This document shows, one piece after another, positions 12,571 through 24,629 of a stretch of 64,000 nucleotides of DNA. Source of the DNA: Dasypus novemcinctus (Eukaryota > Chordata > Mammalia > Cingulata > Dasypodidae); NCBI RefSeq assembly GCF_030445035.2, contig NC_080701.1, positions 20,552,798 to 20,616,797 of the forward strand, read 5' to 3'. Numbering within the stretch: the stretch's first letter is position 1; every line of letters starts with the position of its first letter. The notes under the pieces were generated by a model. That model was not told the origin of the DNA. It ran no database searches and was given only the letters and a program-made list of their open reading frames with translations. The position numbers were made by a program, and so were the translations under genes.

Positions 12571-13276
12571 CTATTTATTGAGCCCTTCCTTGTGACCTAA
12601 CATGTGGTCTATCCTGGAAAAAGATCCATGAGCACTTGAGAAGAATGTATAACCCACTGATTTGGAATGCAATGTTTTATATATGTCTGTTAGATCTAGC
12701 TCATTTATTATATTGTTCAAGTTCTCTGTTTCCTTGTTGACCTTCTGTCTAGAGGTTTTACCTAATGATGTGAGTTGTATGTTGAAGTCTCCAACTATTA
12801 TTGTAGAGATGTCTATTTCTCCCTTCAATTTTGCCTCATGTATTTTGGGGCACTCTGGTTAGATGCATAGACATTGTTGACTGTTTATTAAAATATAGTG
12901 GTCTTCTGTATCACTTAGAACTTCTTTGCATTTAAAGTCTGTTTTGCCCAATATTTGTATAGCTTGCTACCCCTGTTCTTTTTTGGTTACTTTTTCCAAC
13001 CTTTCACTTTCAGCCAGTTTGTATTTCTGTGTCTAAGGTGAGTCTCTTGTAGGCAGCATATATATACTTTACTTTTTTTAATCCATTCTGTCAGCCTGTA
13101 TAATTTTTTGTTTTGTTTTGAGGAGGTACCAGACATTGAACCTGGGACCTTGTATGTGGGAAGCAGGCACTCAACCACTGAGCTACGCCTGCTCCCAGCC
13201 TATATCTTTTGATTGGGGAATTTAATCCATTCACATTCAGTGATATTACTGTACATGCATTATTTACTTCCACCAT
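12571..13276 (-). pseudogene. L1 ORF2 endonuclease-domain remnant
   Basis: Overlapping frames give the start of ORF2 (SLNVNGLNSPIKR), the CCLQETHLR block and the VGDFN...SRIDHMLG block of the APE-type endonuclease. A tRNA-like SINE at 13111-13197 splits it and the frame is broken, so it is not functional. Confidence 0.8.
13111..13197 (-). repeat. tRNA-like SINE monomer
   Basis: Antisense (gaacctgggaccttgtatgt, ctgagctacgcctgctccc), splitting the L1 endonuclease region. Confidence 0.7.
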
Positions 13277-13454
13277 TTTCTTTGTTTTTCATGTATCATA
13301 TCTTATTTTCCTCTGTCTTTTTACTCCTTTAGTTATCCTTTATGCTATTTTTTGCCTTCTATTCTCTCCTCCAAGCCTGTCTTTCCTGTCATTTTCTTTC
13401 AGGCTATAAGGCTTCCTTTAGTACTTGTTATAAAGATGGATTTTACAAACTCTC

Positions 13455-13997
13455 TTAGTTTCTGTTTATTTGTGAATATTTGAAATCACTTTTGTATTTG
13501 AAGGATAGTTTTGCCAGATAAAGAATTCCTAGCTGGCAATTTTTCTCCTTCAGTATACTAATTGTATCATACCACTGTCTTCTCACCGTCATGGTTTCTG
13601 ATGAGAAATCCTCACTACATCTTACTGGGCATCCCTTGTATGTGATGGTTTTCTTCCCCCTTTCTGCTGTCAGAATTTTCTCTTTATCTTTGACCTTTAA
13701 CATTCTGAGTAATATGTGTCTTGGAGTAGATCTATTCTGATTCACCTGATTAGGGTACGGTATGCTTCTTGGACATGTAAATTAATTTGTCTCATGAGCT
13801 GAGAAATATTCAGCCATTATTTCCTCAAATACTCTTTCTTCCCCTTTTCCCTTCTTTTCTCCTTCTGGAACTCCAAGGACATGTACGTTGTTGCATTTTG
13901 TGTTATCATTCAACTCCCTGAACCCCTGCTCAATTTTTTCCATTCTTTTCTCTCTATTCTTTCTCTTCATTTTCAACTGTTCTGTATTCTGTATCAC
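13455..13997 (-). pseudogene. L1 ORF1 remnant
   Basis: Two open stretches resemble L1 ORF1p: RPTPRHI-like and VKDKEKIL...YKGCPVRCSEDFS in the C-terminal domain (13455-13745), and NNVHVLGVPEGE (13782-13997) in the RNA-recognition region. They are in separate frames. Confidence 0.75.
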
Positions 13998-14145
13998 TTA
14001 TTCTTTCTTCTGTCATTTGAGTCTGCTGTTGTATGGCTCTAACGTGGTTTTTTTTTAATCTCTTCTATTGTGTCTTTCATTCCCATGAGCACCATTACTT
14101 TTCTATTCAGGTTTTAATAATTCTTCTTTGTGCTCACTCAGTGTC

Positions 14146-14561
14146 TTTTTTTTTCAAAGATTTATTTTTTATTCTCTCCTCTTCCCCCCATCCCCGTTGT
14201 CTGCTTTCTGTGTCCATTTGCTGTGTGTTCTTCTGTGTCCGCTTAAATTCTTGTCAGTGGCACTGGGAATCTGTGTCTCTTTTTGTTGCATCATCTTGCT
14301 GCATCAGCTCTCTGTGTGTGCAGCGCCGTTCCTGGGCAGGCTGCACTTATTTTGCACTGGGCAGCTCTCCTTGTGGGGTGCACTCTTTGTGCATGGGACT
14401 CCCCTATGCGTGGGACACCCCTGCATGGCACGGCACTCCTTGTGTGCATCAACACTGTGCATGGGCCAGTTTATCATACGGGTCAGGAGGCCCTGGGTTT
14501 GAACATTGGACCTCCCATGTGGTAGACAGATGCCCTATCCATTGGGCCAAATCCACTTCCC
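14146..14561 (-). mobile_element. DAS-type SINE in L1 ORF1 region
   Basis: Minus-strand copy with T-rich start and ccaaatccacttcc end. Target-like gtgtctttttt on both sides. Confidence 0.85.
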
Positions 14562-15739
14562 TCTGTGTCTTTTTTATGTCCTTTATCTCTTTAGTTTATT
14601 GTCTTTCAACTCATTAATTCCATTTTAAAAATTTGTGTGAATCTCATTGATTAGTTATCTCAAATTCTGTGTCTTATCTGAGGCTTTGATGTATTCCTTG
14701 CTTGGTCCATTTCTTCCATTCTCTTAGTATGGCTTGTAATTTTTTGCTGATGTCTAGGTATCTGATTATAATAGTGAGTTTACTCTGATACTCAATTTCT
14801 CTCTGTTGCTTGGGATTTAGTAGCAGGTGGCTGTGTGTTACTGCATTCTTTGATAATTGGCTCAACCTGTTCTAGATCTTTAGAAGTGTACCTGTTAGTT
14901 GCTAAAATCTGGGCCTGGGACCCAGTAATGGGTTGCAGACCAGCTTCCACATACCTTGGGGAGGGAGGCTGCAGAGGCTGAAAAAAGCCTCTCTTACTTT
15001 TAGTTTCCTCCCATGCACTTTCTTGGTCCACCAGCAGATGGTGCTGTTCAACAGCCCTCTCAGTTCAAAGCCTGGTCAGTGTGTTGGCTGCATCAGCAAC
15101 CAGATCACTGTGATCTTGCTCAGAGTCGACAAGCCTCTCAATTCAAACTTTCTCATAGGCTGTTCTCCAAACTTTGCTGGCAGCTCTCTCCCTTTTCCTG
15201 GGTAGGAAATAATTCCGATCCCCTCTGCATCCTCAACAACCAGCCCCAGTTAGTAGAGAGGCAGGCTTCCAGGGGGTTCCCCCTTTCCCAGCCTGGGAGT
15301 GCTTGTGGAACACAGGACAGCAAATCTGTTGGTCAAGAGTTGAACCAGCCTTAGACTGAGTCCCTCTCTCTCCTGTTTCCTGGGGAGGTGGATCCCTGTG
15401 GCCCCCTTTGTCTGTAACCACCTGCCTGAGGCCAGAAAATTCAAAATTGTCTGCTCATAGTGTTGTGGAAGCAGAGAGATTCAATAATCATGTATGGAAC
15501 GGCAGGACTCAGTAATAATTTTGGGAAGGAAAAATTTGTTTATGACCAGCCAGGCTTGGGAACTTTTCTGTTCAAACACCCAAGCCCCAAATAAGATTTT
15601 CAGGTTCTTTTTATACAGAGGATGTAGGAGTGAAGAGTCAAATGGTGCTTTATTTGAGTGCTAGATAAGCATGAGTTAACACATGTTTCTCACATTCCAG
15701 ATAGGCTTGAATTAACATATTTAGTTTGCATCTCCTTCC

Positions 15740-16154
15740 TTTTTTTTTTAAAGATTTATTTATTTATTTATTTCTCTTCCCCCCCACCCCCATCCCAGTT
15801 GTCTGTTCTCTGTGTCTATTTGCTGCATCTTTGTCCACTTCTGTTGTTGTCAGCAGCACGGGAATCTGTGTTTCTTTTTGTTGCATCATCTTGTGTCAGC
15901 TCTCCGTGTGGGCGGTGCCATTTCTGGGCAGGCTGCACTTTCTTTCATGCTGAGTGGCTCTCCTTACAGGGCACACTCCTTGTGCATGGGGCTCCCCTAC
16001 GCGGGGGACACCCCTGCGTGGCAGGGCACTCCTTGCACGCATCAGCACTGCTCATGGGCCAGCTCCACACAGGTCAAGGAGGCCCGGGGTTTGAACCGTG
16101 GACCACCCATGTGGTAGGCAGATGCCCTAACCACTGGGCCAAGTCCACCGCCCT
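15740..16154 (-). mobile_element. DAS-type SINE
   Basis: Minus strand, full body. Imperfect flanking tgcatctccttcc / tgcatccttcc. Confidence 0.85.
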
Positions 16155-16383
16155 GCATCCTTCCTTAATATCCAAAGTCTATAGGGCCTATATCACTTAA
16201 TTGGCTTTCCGGGACTGGAGTGGTTGGCATGGTTACGAAGGGCAGGGCTGTAGTTTTTTATTGTTTGACACACAAAGCCAAGGTCATTCTTGAAGAGACC
16301 ACAGCCCCAACCCATAGCCCATATCAATAGGATGGGTGAGTAGCACTGGAGGCTATAGCTGCAGCTTCCACTCACAGTCTTTC

Positions 16384-16810
16384 TTTTTTTTTTTTAAGAT
16401 TTATTATTTTATTTCTCTGCACCCCACCCCCCCCCCCACGTTGTCTGCTCTCTGTGTCTATTCCTGTGTGTTCTTCTGTGTCCACTTGCATTCTTGTCAT
16501 CGGCACTGGGAATCTGCGTCTTTTTTTGTTGCGTCATCTTGCTACGTCAGCTCCATGTGTACGTCAGCTCCATATCAGCTCCTGGGCAGGCTGCATTTTT
16601 TTTGCACAGAGCGGCTCTCCTTACGGGGTGCACTCCTTGTGTGTGGGGCTCCCCTACGTGGGGGACACCCCTGTGTGGCACGGCACTCCTTGCATGCATC
16701 AGCACTGAGCATGGGTCAGCTCACCACATGGGTCAGGAGGCCCTGAGTTTGAACCCTGGACCTCCCATATGGTAGGCGGATGCCCTATCAGTAGAACCAA
16801 ATCCACTTCC
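16384..16810 (-). mobile_element. DAS-type SINE
   Basis: Minus strand; flanked by the duplication CACTCACAGTCTTTC. Confidence 0.86.
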
Positions 16811-17119
16811 CTCACTCACAGTCTTTCCATCAAGATTCTTTTCCTGTGCACCTCTCTCTTCTAGGCAGTACCCAGCCTTCCCCTCTTGTCCTAAATCCTA
16901 GAACATATTTTTTTCCAGGCAATTTCTGTCTGTCCTCTAGCTATTTTTCTGGGAGAGGAGAGAGTCCTTGTCTTTTTAGTCTGCCTTCTTCCCAGAAGTT
17001 GTTTTTATTTTTAACAATAGTCATCCTAGTAGGTGAGATTATCTTAGTTTTGCTAGGCTATGATCATGAATACCACAGACTGGTTTGGGCTTAAACAATA
17101 GGAATTTATTGTCTCATGG

Positions 17120-17809
17120 TGTGGCATTTTGAAGTTCTTTTTTGAATTCAAAAAAGAAAAAGATTATGCTTTGAACTATTCATTTCTGTGGGTGTGAGAC
17201 CCTCTTATTGGACTACTTCAGTTAGTTTTGACTCAGGTTGAACCTCTACCCTCTTGCTGGGTCTGGTTTAAATGGACACACACACACACACACACACACA
17301 CAGGAAAAGGGTGCTCTGCCATTTTTGATCTTGCATGTGAAAGGACTCAAGGATTGCTAGCAGCCAAAGCTTAAGCATGAAGCTCCCAAGAGGCTGAGCG
17401 CACAGAGCAGCTCAAAATTGAAGAAAGAGCCCAGGCTGAAGCAACGAGCCATATGCCTGATAACTCACAGCCGAACTCAGGAAGCAGGTGGAGCATCTGG
17501 GACAGAGAGAGGTGGCCAGTAAGAGGCAAGCCCTAGGCCTGGTTGCCCACAGCTGAACTCCAAGAGATGGTAGATTCTGGAGAGGAAGGCAGAGACCTCA
17601 GCAGAGATCACAGCCATCTTGCTTTACCATGTGGTAACATACCAGGATCAACAGTAGCTGACTTGGGAGAGAAGGCATCTCTGATGGTCCCTTCATTTGG
17701 ACATACCATGGCCTTGGAACTGTAAGCGTTTACCCCAAATAAATCCCCATTATGAACACCAACCCATTTCTGGTACTTCGCATCAGCAGCCCTTTAGCAA
17801 TATAAAACA
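17120..17809 (+). mobile_element. Solo LTR, probably ERVL/MaLR-type
   Basis: 690 bp beginning TGTGG and ending AAACA, flanked by the 5-bp duplication CATGG at 17115-17119 and 17810-17814. An AATAAA lies near its 3' end and an AC microsatellite inside it. It sits within an older repeat that resumes on the far side (see 17040-18165). A 5-bp duplication and the end sequence suit an ERVL-related solo LTR; the exact family is unknown. Confidence 0.65.
17276..17302. repeat. AC microsatellite
   Basis: About 13 AC units, inside the solo LTR. Confidence 0.95.
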
Positions 17810-18540
17810 CATGGTTTCAGAGATGAGGAGGCCTGCTTACTCCCAGGGTCCGTAGCATTCTGGCGGCCATCAATCCTTGGGTTCCTTGGCTTTCCCATCC
17901 CATGGTGATGTCCTCTCCTTTCTCTTCTGGGTTTCCTTAACTTCTGACTTCCAGCTTCCCATGGCTTTTTTCTCTGTGTCTGAATTTCTTCAGCTTATAA
18001 AGGACTCCAATAACCCACATTAATGCCCAGCCTCATTCAGTTGGCCCATACCTTACCTAAGATAACATCTTCAAGAGATCCTAGTTAAAATGGGTTCACA
18101 CTCACAAGAATACAAATCAAGATTAAGAGCATGTCTAAATCAGGGTATATATTGCAATCCACCACAAAGGTGACATCTCATTGTGATTTTGAATTGGATT
18201 TCCCTAATGACTAATGATGTTGGGCATCTTTTCATGTTTTATTGGTTATTTGTCTATCTTCTTTGGAGAAATGTCAGTTCATCTTTGCTCATTCTAAAAA
18301 TTATGCTCTTTGTCTTTTTGTTGTTGTGTTGCAGGAGTTCTTTATATATTCTGGATATTAAACCCTTTCTCATATATGATTTGCAACTTCAGGTTGCCTT
18401 TTCACTTTATTGATCATGCCTTTTTTTCTGTAATTTTTTAAAATTATTTTTTAAATGTTTTACCCTTTTTTTTAAAAGCACTAGTCTGTTTCTTCTGAAC
18501 AGAATATTGATCATGTCTTGATGCATAAAAATGTTTAATT

Positions 18541-19649
18541 GGAGGGGGTGGTTGAGTGAGTGCACCTGATAATCTCTCCTGCAAAGAAGCGGCTGGGCAG
18601 CGTTGGAAATTCTTCGGGACCAGGCTGTTTTGGGATTTTGCAGGGCAGGAGGTGTCTGGACATCGATTTGGTGGGAAGCTAACATGGAGTTGAAGAATGT
18701 CAACCACCACACCATGGAGCCTAGAGTGCCTACAACTGAAAGCAGGAGGATTGCATCCAGTATCCATGTGGAATCTAAGCCCCCTCCTGACATAGATGTG
18801 GAATGGACACAACCAAGCCAAGGTCCACAGGAAGGAGGAATACAGTAAGGATTAGAGTGGACTTAATGATATTCTATTTATGAACTATTGTGGTTAATAA
18901 TCGAGAAAATGTGGCATTGGTGTGGAAAAAGTGGCCATGGTGGCTGCTGGGTGCAGGGAATGGGAGGAAGAGATGAGATGTGGAGGCATTTTCGGGACTT
19001 GGAGTTGTCCTGGGTGGTACTCCAGGGACAATTGCCAGACATAGTATGTCCTCCCATGGCCCACTGGATGGAACGTGGGAGAGTGTGGGCTATGGTGTGG
19101 ACCACAGGCCGTGGGGTGCAGCGATGCCCAGAGATGTACTCACCAGATGCAATGCATGTGTCATGATGATGGGGGAGAGTGTTACTGTGGGGGGAGTGGT
19201 GGGGTGGGGGCGGTGGGGGTGAATGGGGACCTCATATTTTTTAAAAAATGAATAGAGTAGAATTTGAAAAAAAATAAAAATAAATAAATAAAATATATTC
19301 AGGTTAAAATATTAGCAGTAAAAACTTTCTGGAGTCCAGAAGACTTTACAGAGACTTAGTAATGTTTGACAAACTTATTTACAAGTCAGCATTTATGATT
19401 AGCATTTACAATTTAATTCAAAGACGTCTGGTTTATTGGATAATAAAGTATAAGCACAGTTGCCCAGGAACTCCTTTCACTAGAAATTTTCAAAATATAA
19501 TTGGTAAACATTTATAAATTTATCACCAACTCTATTTAAGTCACTATATTACCATTTCTATTCAGGGATGTTCAATTATCAAAATCCTATTCATAAGCAA
19601 GAGTCAATTTTACTCTTCAAATAAAGTCTTTTAATTTTGAAAAAAAAAA
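18541..19649 (+). mobile_element. 5'-truncated L1 insertion with probable 3' transduction
   Basis: The inserted segment is bounded by GTTTAATT at 18533-18540 and 19650-19657, and the host L1 reads straight on across it. The first part (to about 19295) is a xenarthran L1 3'-UTR-type module ending in an A-rich (aaat) stretch. About 340 further bases follow without L1 character, with AATAAA at 19620-19625, and an A run ends at 19649. This is the structure expected when a transcript ran past the L1 signal to a downstream one. Confidence 0.6.
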
Positions 19650-20747
19650 GTTTAATTGTGATGAAGTCCAATTTATCTATATTTTCTTTTATTACCTATG
19701 TTTTTTGTATTGTATCTAAGAAAGCATTGCAAAATACAAGTTAAGTAGATTTTCCCCTAACTTATCATCTAAGAGTTTCATGGTTTTAGCTCTTCTATTT
19801 AGGTCTTTGATCCATTTTGAGTTGTTATATATGATGTGAGATAGGGATCCAATTTCATTCTTTTGCATGTGGAAATCAAACTTTCCTGGCACCATTTGCT
19901 GAAGAGACTATTCTTTTCCCATTGAGTGGACTTGGCATATTTTCCTAAACTCAATTGGCCATAGTTGTGTCGGTTTTATTTCTGGACTTTCAATCCTATT
20001 CTATTTGTCTGTATTTCTATCCTTATACCATACCACACTGCTTTGAGTAATGCAGCTTATTGTAATTTTTAAAATCGGAAAGTCTGAATTCTCCAGGTTT
20101 TTCTTCTTTTTCAAGATTGTTTTGACTGTTCAGGCCCCTTACAATTCCAGATGAATTTTGAGATTAAATTTCCATTTCAGGGGGGAAAAAAAAGACTGCT
20201 TGCTGGAATTTAGAGAGGGAGTACAGTGAATCTGTATTCTGCTTTGGGTAGTTTTGACATTTTAACTATATTAAGTCTTCAGTCCATGAACTTTTAATGT
20301 CCTTCCATTTATTTAAAGCTTATTTAATTTTTTAGCAGTGTTTCGTAGTTTTCAGTGTATTCGCCTTTATATCCTTGGTTAAATCTATTCCTAGATATTT
20401 TATTCTTTTAGCTGCTACTGTGAATGGAATTGTTTCTTAATTTTTTTTCATATTGTTCATTGTTGGTGTATAGGAACACAGTTGATTTTTGTGTTGATCT
20501 TGCTCCCTCCAACTTTGCCAAATTCATTTATTAGCTCTAGTAGCTTTTCTTGTGGCTTTTGGGTGTTTCATTTATATAGGATCATGCCATCTTTGAATAG
20601 AAATAGTTTTACTTCTTCCTTTACAATTTGGACTCTTTTTTTCTCTTGTTATTGCCTAATTTCTCTGTCTAGAACTGCCAGGGCAATTAATGAATAGCTG
20701 TGGAGAACAGGGGTATCCTTATCTTGTTCATGATCTTAAGGGGGACA

Positions 20748-21170
20748 GTAGATTGATTTATGTACCCCAGAAAAAAAGCATATTCTTAAACCATTCTGAT
20801 GGCTGTGGGTCCATTGCAAATAGGCTCTCTTGAAGGTTTTATTTCAGCTAAGGTGTAGCCTAACTGAATCAGGTTAGGCTTTAATCTGGATTACTGTAGT
20901 CCTTTCTAAGCAGAATGAAATTCAGCCATCGAGAGAGCTAGAAGTCAGTGGAACCTGGCGGAGAAAGAAGAAGACATGGCCACGTGCATTGCTATGTGAC
21001 AGAAAAGCCAAGGACCAAAGATTGCTGGCAGCCAGCCCCAGAATGCCACGGTCTTTGGGGAAGAAGCATCACATTACTGACGCCTAGTTTTGGATTTCTC
21101 TTAGCCTTAAAGCTGAGTCAAACTCCCATTGTCTTAGCTGAGAAACTAACATAAGGAGAAAGTTTTCAGT
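20748..21170 (+). mobile_element. LTR-like fragment, related to the 17.1 kb solo LTR
   Basis: Starts TGATTTATGTACCCC and shares short blocks with the 17.1 kb LTR, such as gattgctggcagcca. It interrupts the minus-strand L1, which resumes after it. The 3' boundary and target duplication were not resolved. Confidence 0.4.
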
Positions 21171-21221
21171 CTTTCACCACTATGATGTGGAGTTCTTTGT
21201 TTTGTTTTGTGTTGTTTTTTT

Positions 21222-21247
21222 TACACACACACACACACACACACACC
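21222..21247. repeat. AC microsatellite
   Basis: About 12 AC units, in L1 sequence. Confidence 0.95.
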
Positions 21248-21512
21248 CCATTGTCTAACTGGGTTTTTTATAAATGGTCTTGATCATGTTGAGGAAGTTC
21301 CTTTCTATACCTATTTTTTGTCAAGAAAGGGTGTTAGGTTTTGTCAAATGCCTTTCCTGCATTACTGGAGATGATTAAGTGGTTTTATTTCCCCTTCATT
21401 CTATTAATGTGGTGTATTGAATTGATTTTCTTGTATTGAATCATGTTTGCATTCCTGGGATAAATCACACCTGGTGTTGGGCATGGGTCATGGTGTATAA
21501 TTATTATTTTTT

Positions 21513-21602
21513 TCTTTTGCAGTACCAGGGCTAAGGATTGAACCCATACCCTCGTATGTGGGAAGCTGGTGCTCAACCACTGAGCCACATCAGCTTCCCT
21601 GC
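21513..21602 (-). repeat. tRNA-like SINE monomer
   Basis: Antisense unit with gattgaacccataccctcgt and gagccacatcagcttccc. Confidence 0.7.
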
Positions 21603-21619
21603 GCTTTTTTTTTTTTGTA

Positions 21620-23090
21620 TCTTTTATTATCTTTTTTAAAAAAGATACATAGATCACACAAAATGTTACATTAAAAAATATAAGAGGTTCCCATATACCC
21701 CACCCCCCACCCCCCACTCCTCCCTCATCAACAACTTCTTTTATCAGTGTGGCACATTCATTGCATTTGATGAATACATTTTGGAGCACTGCTACACAGC
21801 ATGAATTATAGTTTACATGTAGTTAACACTCTCCAAGTCCATTCAGTGGGTTATAGTAGGATGTATAATATCCTACATCTATCCCTGCGATATTATTCAG
21901 GACAACTCCAAGTTCCCAAAATGGCCCCATATCATCCTCTTTTTCCCTCTCCTTGCCCTCAGCAACTTCTGTTGTCACTGTCTCCACATCAGTGATAGTT
22001 TCTTCCATTGCTAGAGTCACAATAATTATATAGTAGAATACTAGTAAATCCACTCTAACTCATATTTTATTCCTCCATCCTGAGGACCCTGGGATGGTGA
22101 TGTCCACTTCACCTCTAAATTGAGTGGGAGTTTAGATCCCACATGGCTGATGGATGGGATTCTCCTGCTTGCAGTTGTAGACTCTCTCGGTTCCCTGGTG
22201 CAGTGACTGACCATCCTCACCTCCCTGTTAGCTGACCTGGGTAATATCAAAAAACTGGAAAGTTGGCATTGCAACTTTGCTAAGGCTCAGGACCCAGCTG
22301 GCACATGAATAGTCCAGAGATTCAAGTCTCCTGAGCATACACCAACCCCAGCACAAACCACAGGTTCAGTAAAAGTGACAGAAGTAGCATGTGTAGAGAG
22401 GTCACATCTGAGTCCAACTCCATCACACTCAGGAGCACAAATTCCAAAGTAGGGCCCACTGGCAAGGCACTGAACTCCAGAGCCATCTGCCATCACCATA
22501 GGACCTGGGTGTCTCCCTGGCCCTCAGGAGCCTCAGTACCTGGGGTTGTATCTACTTTGACTGTCTCTGAGATCCTGCTGAGACATGCATAAGCACTACC
22601 TTTCTGATTACCTCCTGAGTCATTTTGAGGTCTCTTAGCTATATAAACTCATTTGTCTTTACCATTTCCCCCTTTCATTCAAGGTCTTTTTCTAGTTGCA
22701 TCACCACCTGGTGCTTGATAGTAATACCTTGGCACCAGGGAAGCTCATCCCTAGGAGTCCTGTCCCACACCGGGGGGAAGGTAATGCATTTACATGCTGA
22801 GTTTGGCTTAGAGAGTGGCCACATTTGAGTAACATGGAGGCTCTCAGGAGGTAACTCTTAGACGCCCTGCACATCTAGGCCTAGTTGAAATTTCAAGCAC
22901 ACTATGCTTATGACATAAGCATAGTCATTAGTATCAAGGGCCCATCATTGGACCATCCTTCTTTACTGATCTTTTTCCTTGCACTTGGGGGATTGTTGCT
23001 GCTCCATTGGAGAGTGTGACAGAGTTCCCTGGAATGGGAACTCAGCACTCCCTCAGTTAGAGTTGGTATTTTTTTTTCCATTTGTTTTGC
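21620..23090 (-). mobile_element. L1-type 3'-end module, diverged copy
   Basis: On the minus strand this matches the 18.5 kb and 61.8 kb modules (ctgcaagcaggagaatcc, gaacttggagttgtcctg, and a G-rich run before an A-rich end). It extends further 5' than either. It is more diverged than both, so older. The 5' limit near 23.05-23.09 kb is uncertain. Confidence 0.5.
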
Positions 23091-23109
23091 TTGTTGTGTT
23101 TTTGTTTTT

Positions 23110-23189
23110 TCAGGAGGCACCGGGAACTGAACCCAGGACCTCCCCTGTGGGAAGCAGGAGCTCAACTGCTTGAGCCACATCAACTCCTC
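23110..23189 (-). repeat. tRNA-like SINE monomer
   Basis: Antisense unit with gaactgaacccaggacctcc and gagccacatcaactcc, inside the second L1. Confidence 0.7.
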
Positions 23190-24134
23190 TCATCCTTTTA
23201 ATATACTGTTGGATTCAGTTTGCTATTATTTTGCTAAGGATTTTGCATCTATCATCATAAGAAATATCAGACTGTGATTTTCTTGTGATGTCTCTATCTG
23301 GCTCTGGCATCAGGTTAATGCTGGCCACATAGAATAAGTTACAAAGTGTTCCCTCCACTTCTATTTGAAGAATTTGAGAAAGACTGGTGTTAATCTTCTT
23401 CAAATGGTTAGTAGAATTCTTAAGTGCAGCCACTTGGTCCTGGACTTTTCTTTGTTCAAAGGGTTTTGCCTGCTTATTCATCAAAGGTGAATATCAATAA
23501 AGATAATTATTACTGTAGAAGGAAACACACCAAATCAGTTTAAATCCATGAGTTAATCAGAATTTTTTTTTAAAAAGTCATTGATCACCTTTGGAGAATG
23601 CGAGGGAACTAAATTAGTACTTTGAAAACTGGTAATGAAGAGGTAAAAATCAAGAACTAATTATGCCTTTCCCATCTAAAATGTACTTCAGATTAAGCAA
23701 GTCACAGTGAGGGGAAATTTCTATTTATAAAAGCATTCCAGCTAATAAATGAAGAGACATTAGAATTAGAATATCACCATTCTGCAACACTAACGAATTC
23801 GTGGATCTAAGTGATGATCATCAATGGCTGCTAATGGTAAAAACAGCTAGCATATTGTGCCTCCTGGTGAAAGACAACAACACCCATAATGTGGTCTTAC
23901 TAAGGAAAAAAAAATAGCTCCTGAATCTGATCAAATCTCTAAATTTAAATACCTATTTTCAATGAATACAGGAAGACAGGACATGCTGAATGTCAGCAAA
24001 ATTCATTCTATGGGAAACTTTACAGAACAAAGGATCCATTTATTCATTTCTTTTTTAATTGCAAGGGGGAAAAAATGGCAGAGGAAACTATAGATTACAA
24101 GACAAATAAAAGACAAAATAATTATCCCAGTTAT

Positions 24135-24600
24135 CTATACTGTATAACAAACCACACCAAAACTTAGTGCTTAAAACAACATTTATTTTGCTCCTCAGTG
24201 TGTAATTTGGGAAGGGCTGAGCAGGGACAATTTGTCTCTGTTCCACTCGGAGTTAGCTAGGGTGGCTTGAAGACTGGAGACTGAATCACCAGGTGTCTAG
24301 TAGTTGATGCTAGATGGAAGCTCCACTGGAGCTGGGGCCAGAATGTCCACACTTGACCTCTCCATGAGGTTCCTTGCCTTGCTCACAGCCTGGTGGCTGG
24401 GTTTCAAGAGCAAGTGTCCTGAGAGAGCCAATGGACATTTTACCACCTCTTATGACTTAGCTGCCAACATCAGGCAGCATCAGTTCAGCTGCACTCTATT
24501 AATTAGAAATTCTCTGAACACAAGGGGAATCAAATTCTACCTTTCAGTGGGAGGAGCATCAAGGAATTTTCAGGCATGATTTAAAGCCATCACAGTGCAT
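24135..24600 (+). repeat. Ancient mammalian repeat
   Basis: Characteristic text: cttaaaacaacatttatttt, gggaagggctgagcagggac, aggttccttgcc and gggaggagcatcaaggaatt. It is widespread in placental genomes; I do not name the family. Confidence 0.5.
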
Positions 24601-24629
24601 GGTTAACTATAAAATTGATTTTTAAAAAG

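Larger units (their letters stand above)
9290..15450 (-). mobile_element. Long LINE-1, minus strand, broken and filled with SINEs
   Basis: The plus strand shows the antisense of L1 ORF2 and ORF1 in order. Reverse-transcriptase remnants lie at 11627-11887 ([11 protein letters not shown]), endonuclease at 12571-12828 (VGDFNIQLTSL and FSRIDHMLGHK) and the ORF2 N-terminus at 12987-13276 (LNVNGLNSPIKR and CCLQETHL). ORF1 follows at 13455-13997, then 5' UTR-like sequence to about 15450. Several frameshifts, an RPL23A retrocopy and at least six tRNA-derived SINEs interrupt it, so it is an old inactive copy. The ends are approximate. Confidence 0.8.
17040..18165. repeat. Ancient mammalian repeat hosting the solo LTR
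   Basis: The left part (17040-17114: accacagactggtttgggct, ggaatttattgtctcatgg) and right part (17815-18165: gtgatgtcctctcc, cacattaatgcccagcctca, atatattgcaatccaccaca) are the two ends of a widespread old element, separated by the 690-bp LTR. Confidence 0.5.
18165..23490 (-). mobile_element. Second long LINE-1, minus strand, with nested insertions
   Basis: Antisense L1 3'-region and ORF2 text appears in pieces: 18165-18540, 19651-20745, 21175-21505 and 23195-23490. The last piece encodes a reverse-transcriptase relic with LMPEPDRDIT. Between them lie a 1.1 kb insertion with a target duplication, an LTR-like fragment, tRNA-like SINEs and another L1 3'-end module. The consecutive pieces run in consensus order, so they are one broken element. 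Confidence 0.7.
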
